From Ferruginibacter sp. (GTDB lineage Bacteria; Bacteroidota; Bacteroidia; Chitinophagales; Chitinophagaceae), in assembly GCF_028288465.1 (NCBI RefSeq), contig NZ_JAQBNR010000022.1, forward strand, positions 62,001 through 126,000: a stretch of DNA of 64,000 bases. Reading direction: 5' to 3'. This document shows, one piece after another, positions 7,732 to 17,497 of this stretch; positions within the stretch are counted from its first letter, which is position 1; every line of letters begins with the position of its first letter. Under the pieces are notes generated by a model. That model was not told the origin of the DNA. It did no database searches and worked only from the letters and a program-made list of their open reading frames with translations. Position numbers and translations under genes: made by a program.

Positions 7732-10524
7732 ATGAAAGAAATAATTGTAATGGCCTTCGGGTTGATAATATATTCAATTGCATCTGCTCAGGAGATGAAA
7801 GGTATGGACATGACCAAAAAAGAAAACACTCAAAAGGTACAGCCTGCAACATACACCTGTGTAATGCACCCAGAAATACATGCCATCCAACCGGGTAATT
7901 GCCCTAAATGCGGAATGAAGCTGGTAAAGGAAAAACCTAAAACCTTAAAGCAGCCGGTAGTACAAAAGCATGCTGATATGCAAATGCCGAAGGATACAAC
8001 AAAACCAATAGCAATGAACATGGGTAAGAAGGATAGTATGCAAATGCAGCCCACAACATACACCTGCCCAATGCATCCTGAAATACATGCCACGAAACCG
8101 GGCAATTGCTCCAAATGTGGTATGAAATTAATTAAGGAAAAGCCAAAAGCTGTTTCAAATTCAGCAGATAATAGACACGATGGAATGCAAATGTCCAAAG
8201 ATACTTCTAACAGGAAATCAATGGATATGGACAATATGAAAATGGATGATAAACCTATGGATAATATGGAAATGCCAAAAGCAAACTTAGGCTCCATAAA
8301 AACAATCGCAAATAACACGCCACCTCGTACAGTACGTTACGATTTATATGTTGCCGATACCACAGTAACATTTGGAAAAAAATCAAAAAGGGCCATTGCA
8401 GTAAACGGTCAGATACCAATGCCTACCCTCACGTTTACTGAAGGCGACACGGCAGAAATTTCTGTTCACAATAATTTAGACGAAGAAACATCGTTGCATT
8501 GGCATGGTTTGATTCTGCCCAATCAATATGATGGCGTACCCAACCTTACCCAAATGCCTATCAAGCCACACACAACGCATTTGTACAAGTTCCCCATCAT
8601 CTAGCATGGCACGCATTGGTATCATAGTCATACAGGGTTACAAGAACAAATCGGCATGTACGGTATGTTTATTATGAACAAAAGAAAGGAATGGGATATA
8701 CCAACTATTCCCATGATGCTTAGCGAATGGATAGATATGAAACCAGAGGAAGTACACCGGAGTTTACATGCAGCTACAGATTGGTTTGCTGTACAAAAAG
8801 GTAGCACACAAAGCTATGCCGAAGCAATTAAGCAAGGTCATTTTAAAACAAAAGTTACCAACGAATGGAAGCGGATGAACGCAATGGATTTAACAGATGT
8901 GTATTACGATAATTTTTTACTGAATGGTAAAAACCAAAATGAACAGTCACAGTTTAAAGCAGGTGATAAAGTAAGGTTGCGTATTGCCAATGGAGCGGCG
9001 TCAGATTATTTTTGGCTATCGTATGCAGGTGGCAAAATAACCGTGGTAGCTACTGATGGCAATGATGTGGAACCGGTAGAGGTGGACAGGTTGATAATAG
9101 CCGCTTCTGAAACCTATGATGTAGTGGTAACCATTCCAGAAAATAAAAGTTACGAATTTTTAGTAACACCTGAAGACCGTACCAAACATGCTTCCTTGTG
9201 GTTGGGCAGTGGCGAAAAAGTAGCCGCAACTAAAATGAAGCGGCCAAAATATTTTGCCGGTATGCGTATGATGAACCAGATGATGGATATGAAAGGCAAC
9301 ATGATTGAAATGGAAGGAATGAAAATGGAGAACCAGGTGATGGATATGAATACAGTAATGTATCCTGAAATAACCGGAGATGAAACCCCCAAAGCAGAAA
9401 AGCCAAAAGAAACAATGCCGAGCCATGAAGGGCATAACATGCAAATGCCGAATAATAATAGTATGCAGGGAATGAACATGGAAGCCGAAACTTCTGATAT
9501 TATTTCACTGAATTACACTATGCTTAAAGCACCGGAAAAAACAACTTTGCCAGAAGGCCCTTTAAAAATATTGAAGTTTGACCTCACCGGAAATATGAAC
9601 CGCTATGTATGGACACTTGACAACAAAACAGTTTCTGAAAGCGATAAGATCCTGATAAAAAAGGGAGAAAATGTGCGGATCATTTTATTCAACAACAGCA
9701 TGATGCGTCACCCTATGCACCTGCACGGACACGACTTCAGACTACTGAATGGTCAGGGAGAATATGCACCGTTGAAGAACATAATAGACATCATGCCAAT
9801 GGAAAGAGATACCATTGAATTTAATGCCAATGTTTATGGCGATTGGTTTTTTCATTGTCATATTTTGTACCACATGATGAGCGGCATGGGCAGGGTATTT
9901 ACTTATGAAAATCAGCCTGCCAATCCGGAAATACCAAATCCTAAATTAGCACAACGAAAATTATTTGCAGATGACAGGATGTTTCATTTGATGGGAAAGT
10001 TGGGTATAGAAAACAATGGCAGCGATGGAGAAGCCATGCTGGCAAATACAAGATGGAAACTAAGCACACTTTGGCATTTGGGCTATCACGATATGCACGG
10101 CTACGAAAGTGAAACGATGGCAGGACGTTACTTAGGCCGTATGCAATGGTGGTATCCGTATGTTGGGTTTGATTATCACTATAAAGTAGAAGGTGGCCCC
10201 AAGAACATTTTCGGCAATGAAGAGAAAAATTGGTTTGGGCAAACAAGTAATAAGAACAATCGCAGAACAGTAGTAGCAGGTATTGCTTACACCTTACCTA
10301 TGCTGTTTGTTGCAGATGCCAGAGTAGATGGTGATGGCAAATTTCGTTTTCAATTTGGCAGGGATGATGTGCCTGTAACAAAGCGTTTGCGTTTTAGCAT
10401 GATGATAAACACGGATAAAGAATACATGGCAGGATTGAGGTATATCGCTACAAAGTATATTTCTGTTTCATCGCATTATGATAGTGATATGGGCTTAGGT
10501 GCCGGGTTAACAATTACCTATTAA
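7732..10524 (+). pseudogene. CopA-CopB-like multicopper oxidase with in-frame amber codon
   Basis: One frame of 930 codons interrupted by TAG at 8602-8604 (codon 291). Upstream: signal peptide, two CPMHP heavy-metal-binding repeats (about 40-65, 105-130), a Met/Asp/Lys-rich linker, and the first cupredoxin domain with LHWHGL. Downstream, in the same frame, HGTHWYHSHTG, then a Met-rich loop, HPMHLHGHDF and HCHILYHMM copper ligands, and finally a CopB-like C-terminal domain ending in an aromatic residue (TITY), expected of an outer-membrane barrel. Homologues have Gln at the stop, so CAG to TAG is the likely change. The enzyme would oxidise Cu(I) in the periplasm. Without suppression the two pieces (7732-8604, 8656-10524) are inactive. 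Confidence 0.85.
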
Positions 10525-10744
10525 AATTGCTTTTCCTGCCAACAACGCAAAGGAATAAAAAAGATTTATTGCCAAAGAGAAGCATGAAGAAGAATAATAA
10601 TTTATATGGGTCGGAGCCCTGCTTTAGTTTCCTTATTTATAATGAAATGCTTTATGGAGAGCGGTTTCAGTACCCGCCAATTTTGACCGGTAGTTTTAAT
10701 CCAAAATGTGTAGCAATTAATTTTAGAAAGAGATTATTATAATT
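10525..10744. other. Spacer without a convincing gene
   Basis: About 220 bp between the oxidase and the methyltransferase. A 71-codon open frame spans it but starts at an unsupported position, has no hydrophobic signal and no domain. No terminator hairpin stands out. Confidence 0.4.
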
Positions 10745-11395
10745 ATAACAACTAAATACATACCAGCACTTCGCTACAAATGGTTAACTCCATTGTATGA
10801 TTTCTTTATTAATCGCACCATGCCTGCGAAGAAAATGAAACGGGTATTAATTGAAGCAGCTAATATTTCAGCAAAACTGAAAGTATTGGACTTTGGTAAA
10901 GCTACATTAACCATTATGATAAAAGAATTATGCCTGGAAGCGAAGGTAACAGGCATTGATGTGGATAGAGAAATATTAGATAAGGCAATTCAAAAAGTAA
11001 AAGAAAAGAAGTTGGATATTCTCTTACCTGATTATGATAGTTCACAGCTTCCTTTTCAGAACAAAGCCTTTGACAGAATACTCTCCTGTTTGGTTTTTCA
11101 TCACCTTGATGCAGATACAAAAAGAAAAACACTGGCGGAAGCGTTCAGAATTTTAGGAAATAACGGCGACCTGTTTATTGCAGATTTTGGCCGGTCAAAA
11201 TCATGGGTACAGCGAACGCTTTTTAATATTATAAGAGGCCTTGATGGATTTAAATCAACAGATGCCAATGCAAAAGGATTACTGCCTCAATTAATTTCGG
11301 AAGCTGGGTTTGAAACTGTAACTATTAAAAATCGTTTAAAAACTATGTTTGGAGAAGTGCAAATAATAAATGCTGAAAAGATATTCAGCAAATAA
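10745..11395 (+). pseudogene. SAM-dependent methyltransferase with damaged motif I and no ATG
   Basis: The open frame from the TTG at 10793 encodes about 200 residues of a class I methyltransferase: IDVDREIL (motif II), LPFQNKAFDRILSCLVFHHL (motif IV region) and DLFIADFG. Homology extends upstream through TKYIPALRYKWLTPLYDFF, but that stretch (back to 10745) has only ATA or ATT codons where a start is expected. Motif I reads LDFGKATLTI instead of the usual DFGCGTGTLT, so the glycine-rich SAM loop seems to have lost about two residues. It is probably non-functional or decaying. The substrate is unknown. Similar enzymes appear near metal and arsenic genes in Bacteroidota. Confidence 0.55.
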
Positions 11396-11467
11396 ACGTT
11401 TGTTGTCAAAATAGATTATAAGATTAATAAAAGTGGTTTATATAACTGTTTAAATAAGCTAACAATA

Positions 11468-11746
11468 ATGAAACTCTACATCAAATACATGGTAAGCATT
11501 CGCTGCAAAATGATGGTGAAAGAGGAATTGAAGAAACTCGGCATCCCTTATGTTGCTGTTAATTGGGGCGAAGTAGAGATAATAGAAAATATTACAGCAA
11601 AACAGCGGAAGCAAATAAAAATCGCTTTACGCAAATCCGGGTTTGAACTAATGGATGATAAAAAAGACATACTGATTGAAAAAATTAAAAATGTAGTGGG
11701 GGGGGGAATATTGAAGATGCTTTCAGAGAAACGTTTGAAACAATGA
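11468..11746 (+). pseudogene. N-terminal fragment of an AraC-type regulator
   Basis: The first 70 residues (start MKLYIKYMVSIRCKM, then GIPYVAVNWGEVEI and the Asp-Asp-Lys-Lys stretch) match the N-terminal part of a Bacteroidota AraC-like regulator of about 190 residues. Just after IEKIKNVV the sequence runs into nine Gs (11698-11706) and then an unrelated 15-residue tail. The DNA-binding helix-turn-helix half is missing, so it cannot bind DNA as an AraC protein. It looks like a deletion scar. The parent regulator may once have controlled the metal block upstream. Confidence 0.5.
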
Positions 11747-12186
11747 AATTGAATATTTCAATTGTTAGGGACCCACTTGGTCAGGACTTTACTTTGACAC
11801 TGCCCAAAGCAACTAAACATAAAGTTGAAATTAAATCGGTTGCTCATGGTAGTAGTAAAGCATTACTTTCAAAATTACAGGGACAGACAGCAGTATCAAT
11901 GCCAGATAACTATACACTTTGTGTAATGGAAAGACCTATTGGAGCTTTATATCCTGATAAATCAGAGTTTGCAAACCTGGCTCGTTTTGTTATGAACATC
12001 GGACATCTTATTAAAGAAAAGGTAGAATCAGGAAGCATTATTGAGCAAACTATTTCTAATTCAATTGCCCGGGAAATTGGATTAGAATTTGAAAACGTAA
12101 ATTATAAATTTGGGATTAAGAAAAATATTTGGGCAACTAATCTCGCTATAAAACAATTTGCAGAGAAATTAATTTCAGTTTTTTAG
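11743..12186 (+). CDS. Nuclease-like C-terminal fragment, VEIKS motif
   Basis: A 147-residue soluble product that overlaps the AraC fragment by 4 nt (ATGA). It contains KHKVEIKSVAHGS, which resembles the (D/E)xK strand of PD-(D/E)XK nucleases, then NYTLCVMERP, a pattern seen in the next beta-strand. The open frame continues upstream of the ATG (IEDAFRETFE before MKLN), so the start may be artificial and the gene may have lost its N-terminal part where the G-tract joins it to the AraC fragment. Its family is not recognised with certainty. Probably a remnant. Confidence 0.4.
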   Translation: MKLNISIVRDPLGQDFTLTLPKATKHKVEIKSVAHGSSKALLSKLQGQTAVSMPDNYTLCVMERPIGALYPDKSEFANLARFVMNIGHLIKEKVESGSIIEQTISNSIAREIGLEFENVNYKFGIKKNIWATNLAIKQFAEKLISVF

Positions 12187-12208
12187 TTCTTAAATTGTAA
12201 AATATCTA

Positions 12209-12772
12209 ATGAACTTACTCTTTCAATACTTCAAAAAATTCAATCCCCTTTCCAAAGAAGCGGAAGCTGCGATTCAAGCAATAAGCAGTATCGTTACGAT
12301 TAAAAAAAGCAAAGACCTGCAACCTATTGGCCACACCTGCAAAACAATTTACTTTATAAATAAAGGATTGGCCCGTATCTATTACTTTAAAGATGGGATA
12401 GATGTAACAGAGAGCTTCTCTTTTGAAAACAACATCGTTGCAAGAGTGGAAAGTTTATTTAGCGGTAAGCCAAGTCGTAAAGCAATTCAGGTGTTGGAGG
12501 ATAGTGAGGTAGTAGCCATTAATGCCAATCAACTCTTCAAAATCTATGATACCTTTCCGGAGATTGAAAGATTGTTTCGTAAAATATTTGAGACAGCTTA
12601 TGTAGAAACAGTAAACCGAATTGAAGGGATGCAATTTCATTCAGCAGAAGAACGGTACAATGCCTTATTAAGCGAAGCTCCCAATGTATTAATGAGAGTG
12701 CCTTTAAAATATGTTGCTTCTTACCTTGGCATTACACAAGTGAGCCTAAGCCGTATCCGGGCACACCGGTAA
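12209..12772 (+). CDS. Crp/Fnr-family transcription regulator
   Basis: A 187-residue protein with an N-terminal cyclic-nucleotide-binding-like beta-barrel (residues 20-115) including YFINKGLARIYYF and ESFSFENN, a dimer helix, and a C-terminal helix-turn-helix VPLKYVASYLGITQVSLSRIR. Length and layout fit the short Crp/Fnr regulators of Bacteroidota, which usually lack cAMP ligands and Fe-S cysteines. It lies 67 nt before the rhodanese-MBL gene in the same direction and probably controls the sulfur genes that follow. The effector is unknown. Confidence 0.8.
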   Translation: MNLLFQYFKKFNPLSKEAEAAIQAISSIVTIKKSKDLQPIGHTCKTIYFINKGLARIYYFKDGIDVTESFSFENNIVARVESLFSGKPSRKAIQVLEDSEVVAINANQLFKIYDTFPEIERLFRKIFETAYVETVNRIEGMQFHSAEERYNALLSEAPNVLMRVPLKYVASYLGITQVSLSRIRAHR

Positions 12773-12839
12773 TTATTTATCCTATGTTAAAGGATTAGCC
12801 ATTTAGGAGTGCCACCTTTGTGCAATAAAATTTTGCATT

Positions 12840-13946
12840 ATGGAGGGCATACAACAAATAAATACCAACACACTCAGAAGCTGGTTAGAGAACGGTAAAG
12901 CAGTTTCTATACTTGATATAAGACCCATTGAAGAACGAACAGAATGGTTTATTCCGGGCAGTATTTATTTGAATGCTTACGATAAGCTAAAAGCAAATAA
13001 TCCCGATGCCTTACATGGATTGCACCTTGATAAAACAGTACCGGCAGTAACCATTTGTGCCGGTGGCAAAACCAGTATGATTGCCGCAGATTTGTTACAG
13101 ATGCAAGGCTTTGAAGCGTACTCATTACAAGGTGGTATGAAAGCCTGGAGCCTGGCATGGAACACTGCAAAAATTTCTTTCCCTTATTTTGATGTAATAC
13201 AATTCAGAAGAACTGGTAAAGGTTGTCTTTCCTACATCATTGCATCCAATAAGGAAGCAATAATAGTAGATGCTTCGCTGCCAATTGAAGCTTATCAGGA
13301 ACTTCTATTAAAAGAAAGACTTACCCTAAAGTATGTTATGGAAACGCATATTCATGCCGACCATCTTTCAAGGTCAAAACAATTAGCAGAGAAAAATAAT
13401 GTCCCGCTTTATCTTCCAATACCAAACAAAGTAAACTTCAACTTTGAGCCAGTAACCGGCACCACTATTTTTGATGCAGGCAATATCAAAATAAAAGCAA
13501 TTCAAACACCAGGGCATACACTGGAAAGTACCAGCTATTTTATTGATGATAAAGTATTGCTTACAGGGGATACGCTTTTTATCAGTGGAGTTGGCAGGCC
13601 AGACCTGAAGGCAAACAATGATGAAGCCATACAAAAATCGAAATTACTTTATCAGTCTTTACAGAAAATATTAGCACTTGATGAAAATATAATTGTAATG
13701 CCAGCCCACACCAGTCAGCCAATAGATTTTGACAATATTCCCATTCAAACAACAATCGGCATTATTAAAAAAAATGTAGCCATACTTCAATTAAGCGAAG
13801 AAGAATTTATCAATACCATTCAGCAACGCATTCCACCAACACCTGCCAACTATCTTTCAATTGTGGAGAAAAATATTAACGGCGATTTTAGTGATGTAAA
13901 CCCAATTGATTTGGAAGCCGGGGCAAACAGGTGTGCAATTTCATAA
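12840..13946 (+). CDS. Rhodanese-MBL fold hydrolase (persulfide dioxygenase-like)
   Basis: A 368-residue fusion. Residues 5-105 form a rhodanese domain with an active-site Cys in CAGGKTS. Residues about 125-330 form a metallo-beta-lactamase domain with THIHADHLS, TPGHT, LLTGDTLF and PAHTSQ, the metal ligands of ETHE1-type persulfide dioxygenases and related hydrolases. In Bacteroidota such enzymes act in sulfide and persulfide handling. A Crp-type regulator lies upstream and a second rhodanese-like protein directly downstream, which supports a sulfur role. The C-terminal tail (about 335-368) is of unknown use. The order rhodanese-MBL is reversed relative to some CstB proteins. Confidence 0.8.
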   Translation: MEGIQQINTNTLRSWLENGKAVSILDIRPIEERTEWFIPGSIYLNAYDKLKANNPDALHGLHLDKTVPAVTICAGGKTSMIAADLLQMQGFEAYSLQGGMKAWSLAWNTAKISFPYFDVIQFRRTGKGCLSYIIASNKEAIIVDASLPIEAYQELLLKERLTLKYVMETHIHADHLSRSKQLAEKNNVPLYLPIPNKVNFNFEPVTGTTIFDAGNIKIKAIQTPGHTLESTSYFIDDKVLLTGDTLFISGVGRPDLKANNDEAIQKSKLLYQSLQKILALDENIIVMPAHTSQPIDFDNIPIQTTIGIIKKNVAILQLSEEEFINTIQQRIPPTPANYLSIVEKNINGDFSDVNPIDLEAGANRCAIS

Positions 13947-13971
13947 ATCAAATTCTTATAAAAAAAATAAC

Positions 13972-14412
13972 ATGAAAAATAAAAAAACACTACTTAGCTT
14001 TTTGCCTATAGTAATTATAATTTTTGCATCCTTTAGCTTAAAACAAACAGAGCCCTGGAAGCCGAGCCAATTGATGCCACCGGCAGACCTTGCAGCCATT
14101 ATCAATAATAAGACCGATACAAAACCTCTAATCATTAGTATTGGTCCTGATGCATTGGTAAAGGGTTCAATTGATATTGGCCCTGCAAATGATAAAGGCA
14201 ACCTTATTAAATTGAAACAATTTTTAGCAAAGGAGAAAAAAGACAGGAACATTGTAATTTATTGCGGCTGTTGTCCATTTGAACATTGCCCAAATATCCG
14301 GCCTGCTTTTGCATTATTAAACGAAATGAAATTTACCAATCACAAACTATTAAGCCTGCAGCACAATATTAAAATAGATTGGATTAACAAGGGTTTTCCT
14401 GTAAATAATTAA
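13972..14412 (+). CDS. Exported rhodanese-like protein
   Basis: I chose the ATG at 13972, which gives a 146-residue product beginning with a signal or anchor (LLSFLPIVIIIFASFSL). The mature part keeps rhodanese spacing: a helix with MPPADLAAII, a strand with IISIG, and IVIYCGCCPFEHCPN, where the active-site loop is unusually Cys-rich. The closing segment has HNIKIDWINKGFPV. It is likely periplasmic and moves sulfane sulfur or binds metal. It starts 25 nt after the rhodanese-MBL gene and 22 nt before the MFS gene, so the three probably form one transcript. Confidence 0.7.
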   Translation: MKNKKTLLSFLPIVIIIFASFSLKQTEPWKPSQLMPPADLAAIINNKTDTKPLIISIGPDALVKGSIDIGPANDKGNLIKLKQFLAKEKKDRNIVIYCGCCPFEHCPNIRPAFALLNEMKFTNHKLLSLQHNIKIDWINKGFPVNN

Positions 14413-14434
14413 ACTCCTGAAAATATTTAATACA

Positions 14435-15712
14435 ATGAATGTGGTGCAATTAGGCTTAAAAGAAAACTGGAAACAATTTTGGTTATTGGTATTCATCAAT
14501 GCACTTGTTGGTGGCATGATAGGTTTGGAAAGAACACTGCTGCCTGAGATAGCGAAGAAAGAATTTCACTTAACATCCACCTCCATTATTTTATCTTTTA
14601 TAATTGTGTTTGGCTTATTTAAAGCATTCACCAACTACTTTACAGGCGCATTGGCCAACAGGTTTGGGAGGAAAAAATTATTGGTATTTGGCTGGCTGGT
14701 TGGTATTCCTGTTCCTTTTATTTTGATGTATGCAAACAATTGGAACTGGATAATATTTGCCAATATCTTATTAGGCATCAACCAGGGTTTAACATGGAGC
14801 AGCACGGTGGTAATGAAAATTGATTTAGTAGGTGAAAAAGAAAGAGGCTTTGCTATGGGGCTGAATGAATTTGCTGGGTACGGCATGTTAGGATTAGTAG
14901 CTTTTACTACCAGCAGCATTGCCAATAATTATGGGTTAAGGCCATATCCTTTTATTATAGGAATTGGGTTCGTTATTGCAGGAACATTATTGTCATGGCT
15001 TTTTGTAAAAGATACAAGTGGCCATGTAAATAAAGAAGCACAACTAAATAGCAGCGTTCCCCTTTTGAAAAATGTATTTAAAGAAACAAGCTGGCTGAAT
15101 AAAAATTTAGGGTCGGTAACACAGGCCGGTTTAATTAACAACCTGAACGATGCAATGATTTGGGGTATACTGCCGGTGCTGCTGGCACAAAGAGGTTTTG
15201 GTATTGCACAGATAGGAATTATAACCGCCGTTTACCCGGCAGTGTGGGGATTAGGTCAGTTGATAACTGGAAAACTGGCTGACATCTATTGCAAAAAGGA
15301 CTTGCTGTTTTGGGGAATGTTGTTACAGGGCATAGCTATTATACTGATAATATTTTCAAGCAGCGTTGCTCATTATATTGCTATCTCAGTTATTCTTGGA
15401 ATAGGCACCGCAATTGTTTATCCTACTTTTTTGGCAAGCATTGCAGAAGATACCAACCCACAGCAACGGGCAAAGAGTTTAGGTGTATTTAGATTTTGGA
15501 GAGATTTAGGCTATGTCATCGGCGCACTACTTACAGGCGTATTTACAGATTTATTTAGTATCGAATTTTCAATTGCCTTTATTGGTGTGCTTACTATTCT
15601 TTCATCAGTTGTTATCATTTACCGGATGTATTGTAAGCCGCAGGTAAAAAGGGTTTTCAGAAATGCAAAAAGCCTTTTACAAAATAAAGATAGAAATGTT
15701 GTACGGGTTTAA
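14435..15712 (+). CDS. MFS transporter
   Basis: A 425-residue integral membrane protein with about twelve hydrophobic segments. The MFS motif A loop is seen as GALANRFGRKKLLVFGW in the first half and a weaker counterpart, GKLADIYCKKDLL, in the second. The C-terminal tail is basic. It ends the group that begins with the Crp regulator, so it may export a sulfur compound or metal complex, but the substrate cannot be read from sequence. Its last 4 bases overlap the convergent hypothetical gene at 15709. Confidence 0.8.
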   Translation: MNVVQLGLKENWKQFWLLVFINALVGGMIGLERTLLPEIAKKEFHLTSTSIILSFIIVFGLFKAFTNYFTGALANRFGRKKLLVFGWLVGIPVPFILMYANNWNWIIFANILLGINQGLTWSSTVVMKIDLVGEKERGFAMGLNEFAGYGMLGLVAFTTSSIANNYGLRPYPFIIGIGFVIAGTLLSWLFVKDTSGHVNKEAQLNSSVPLLKNVFKETSWLNKNLGSVTQAGLINNLNDAMIWGILPVLLAQRGFGIAQIGIITAVYPAVWGLGQLITGKLADIYCKKDLLFWGMLLQGIAIILIIFSSSVAHYIAISVILGIGTAIVYPTFLASIAEDTNPQQRAKSLGVFRFWRDLGYVIGALLTGVFTDLFSIEFSIAFIGVLTILSSVVIIYRMYCKPQVKRVFRNAKSLLQNKDRNVVRV

Positions 15713-16230
15713 TCATTATTAAAACTAACGATGTTGAGTTCTTTTAAAATCTCAAAAAACAGTATAATAAACTGGGCATAGTATTTTATGTCCCATGATT
15801 CACCAATTTTATATTGGCAACCAATTTCTATAATGCTTTTTGTTCCGTCCATCAGCACTACTTCTATAAAATCAATATCAGCTTCATTAAAATGTTTTAT
15901 TTTATTATTCAGCATCCGGAAATGTTTAAAATCAGGGAATCGCTTTTCGATAGCAGCGGTGTCGAATACTTTATTATCGGAAGCCCTGTAAATGCTCTCC
16001 AGTAAATGATACATACTGGTATGCAACGCTTTTATTTTTGGAACGATGGCATTGAATCTGTCTTTACTCTCGGGTGAGGCAAAATGATTTTTCTTATCAA
16101 TTTCCATTATGCTTACTGCCGTTGCTGTATTATCCTTTACATCAACTTCATATAATTCGCCAATTTGATTTAATACAAACTCCACATCATGGTATAGATA
16201 ATAACCTTCCTTTAAACTGTATATAGGCAT
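15709..16230 (-). CDS. Hypothetical protein
   Basis: The ATG at 16230 (MPIYSLKEGYYL) is preferred over an upstream TTG. The 173-residue product is soluble and mostly helical, with acidic and aromatic residues (HHLLES-like helix, KHFRMLNNKIKHFNEAD) and a beta-pair near VVLMDGTKSIIEIG. It belongs to no family I recognise. It converges on the MFS gene with a 4-bp overlap and no visible terminator between them. It stands alone on its strand, close to the repeats at 16435-16743. Confidence 0.5.
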   Translation of the reverse strand: MPIYSLKEGYYLYHDVEFVLNQIGELYEVDVKDNTATAVSIMEIDKKNHFASPESKDRFNAIVPKIKALHTSMYHLLESIYRASDNKVFDTAAIEKRFPDFKHFRMLNNKIKHFNEADIDFIEVVLMDGTKSIIEIGCQYKIGESWDIKYYAQFIILFFEILKELNIVSFNND

Positions 16231-16434
16231 AGGGGGCAAATTTCAGGTAAAATGAAACAACTGTAATAAGTTTTGTTGTGTCTTAAAAACTGTAAGTAAA
16301 GTACAAATAATTATGCCGTTCCCTGGCGGTCGGGCTTTTCACTACAATCTTCTTACCAGAAGGATTCCCGTTTCTATCCCTAACGGATTCTTTTAAAGAT
16401 TCAACAATAGAAAGCGGTTAAAAATATTAAGTCA

Positions 16435-16531
16435 ACCCCGGCACAGTACACCCGTCTTATTTCTTTTGCGCCTGCGGCAAATAAGCCGGGAGAACTGTGC
16501 CGGATAATGATATTGGTCATTGAGATTGGCT
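16435..16531. repeat. REP-like hairpin repeat, copy A
   Basis: A 97-bp unit closely matching 16647-16743. It folds around a perfect 10-bp stem, CCGGCACAGT (16438-16447) with ACTGTGCCGG (16494-16503), with a second inner pairing CTTATTT/AAATAAG. The unit continues to the shared end GAGATTGGCT. Confidence 0.7.
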
Positions 16532-16646
16532 TCCCGAAAAAATCGGGACCGGCTGTGCCTAACCAAACATAATTCCAGATTAATCAAATTGTAAAGGTGA
16601 CTAAATGATTGCTCAAAAGATAGACTTTGCAAAAATTATTGCAGTG

Positions 16647-16743
16647 ACCCCGGCACAGTACACCCGCCTTATTTCCATTTCGCCTGCGGCAAATAAGCCG
16701 GGAGAACTGCACCGGACAATGAGATTGGTCATTGAGATTGGCT
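16647..16743. repeat. REP-like hairpin repeat, copy B
   Basis: Second copy of the 97-bp unit in the same orientation, 115 bp after copy A. It keeps the inner CTTATTT/AAATAAG pairing, but the outer stem has two changes (ACTGCACCGG instead of ACTGTGCCGG), so copy A is the better-kept hairpin. Confidence 0.7.
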
Positions 16744-17104
16744 CGTACCTCACCAACCACAATTCCAGCTACTTCAAATTATAAAGATACTGCAAAGCAG
16801 ATTTTATGAGAATCAACTTTTTAAAAACTCATTCATCCTTATCTGACGCAAATTTCTTGACAGGATTTGTCAAAAGCAAGGTCTGCGTCCCGCCAAAATG
16901 CAGGGGCGGGACTGGCCACGGGTGTTGCAAAAATAATCTCCACCCCGGTTTGGCCTCCTTCGGAGAAAATATTTGTGGGGTAGTATTCTTTTTACAAAAA
17001 CCTTGCTTTTGCCAAACCCTGTTTCAAGGCCGGGTTGCTACGATTAGAACGAACGAGGCGTATGCCGACTTTAAACATTTATTAAACAATTAAAATTTAC
17101 AATC

Positions 17105-17488
17105 ATGGAAATGACAGCAAGATTAACAGGTGATGCAAAAATCAGCACCCTGAAAAATGACAAACAGGTGGTAAACTTCAATATAGCAATTAACGACAGC
17201 TACAAAGCAAAAGGCAGTAGCGAATCAACAAAAGTAGTAACCTATGTGCAATGCGATTATTGGGTAAATCCGGGTGTTGTACAGTACCTGACCAAAGGTA
17301 CATTGGTAGAGTTACAAGGAAGAGTTGGTGTAAATGCTTACATCGGTAAAGATGGTGAAGCCAAAGCCACATTAACCTTTCATGTAAACACCATAAAACT
17401 GCATGGTAAGGCAAGTACAAAGAATGAAGTTCCAGTTACAGAAAATGCGGGAGCAATTTTAGAACCAGCAGACGATTTACCATTTTAG
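17105..17488 (+). CDS. ssb: Single-stranded DNA-binding protein
   Basis: A 127-residue OB-fold protein: MTARLTGDAKISTLKNDKQVVNFNIAIND at the start, VQCDYWVN, a loop with GTLVELQGRVGVNAYIGKDGEAKATL, and a short acidic tail ending DDLPF, the tip that binds partner replication and repair proteins. It is shorter and more divergent than a chromosomal SSB and is followed by a DUF932 gene, a pairing common in plasmids and integrative elements of Bacteroidota. It likely coats single-stranded DNA during transfer or replication of the element. Confidence 0.85.
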   Translation: MEMTARLTGDAKISTLKNDKQVVNFNIAINDSYKAKGSSESTKVVTYVQCDYWVNPGVVQYLTKGTLVELQGRVGVNAYIGKDGEAKATLTFHVNTIKLHGKASTKNEVPVTENAGAILEPADDLPF

Positions 17489-17497
17489 AACAAAATC

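Larger units (their letters stand above)
16231..17104. other. Repeat-bearing spacer before the mobile-element backbone genes
   Basis: About 870 bp without a gene. It contains two 97-bp direct repeats (listed separately) and, at about 16870-17050, a more G/C-rich patch before ssb. No supported open frame was found. Confidence 0.5.

Noticed and set aside
10527..10742. Open frame of 71 codons after the oxidase
   Set aside because: No signal, no domain, and no start supported by context.
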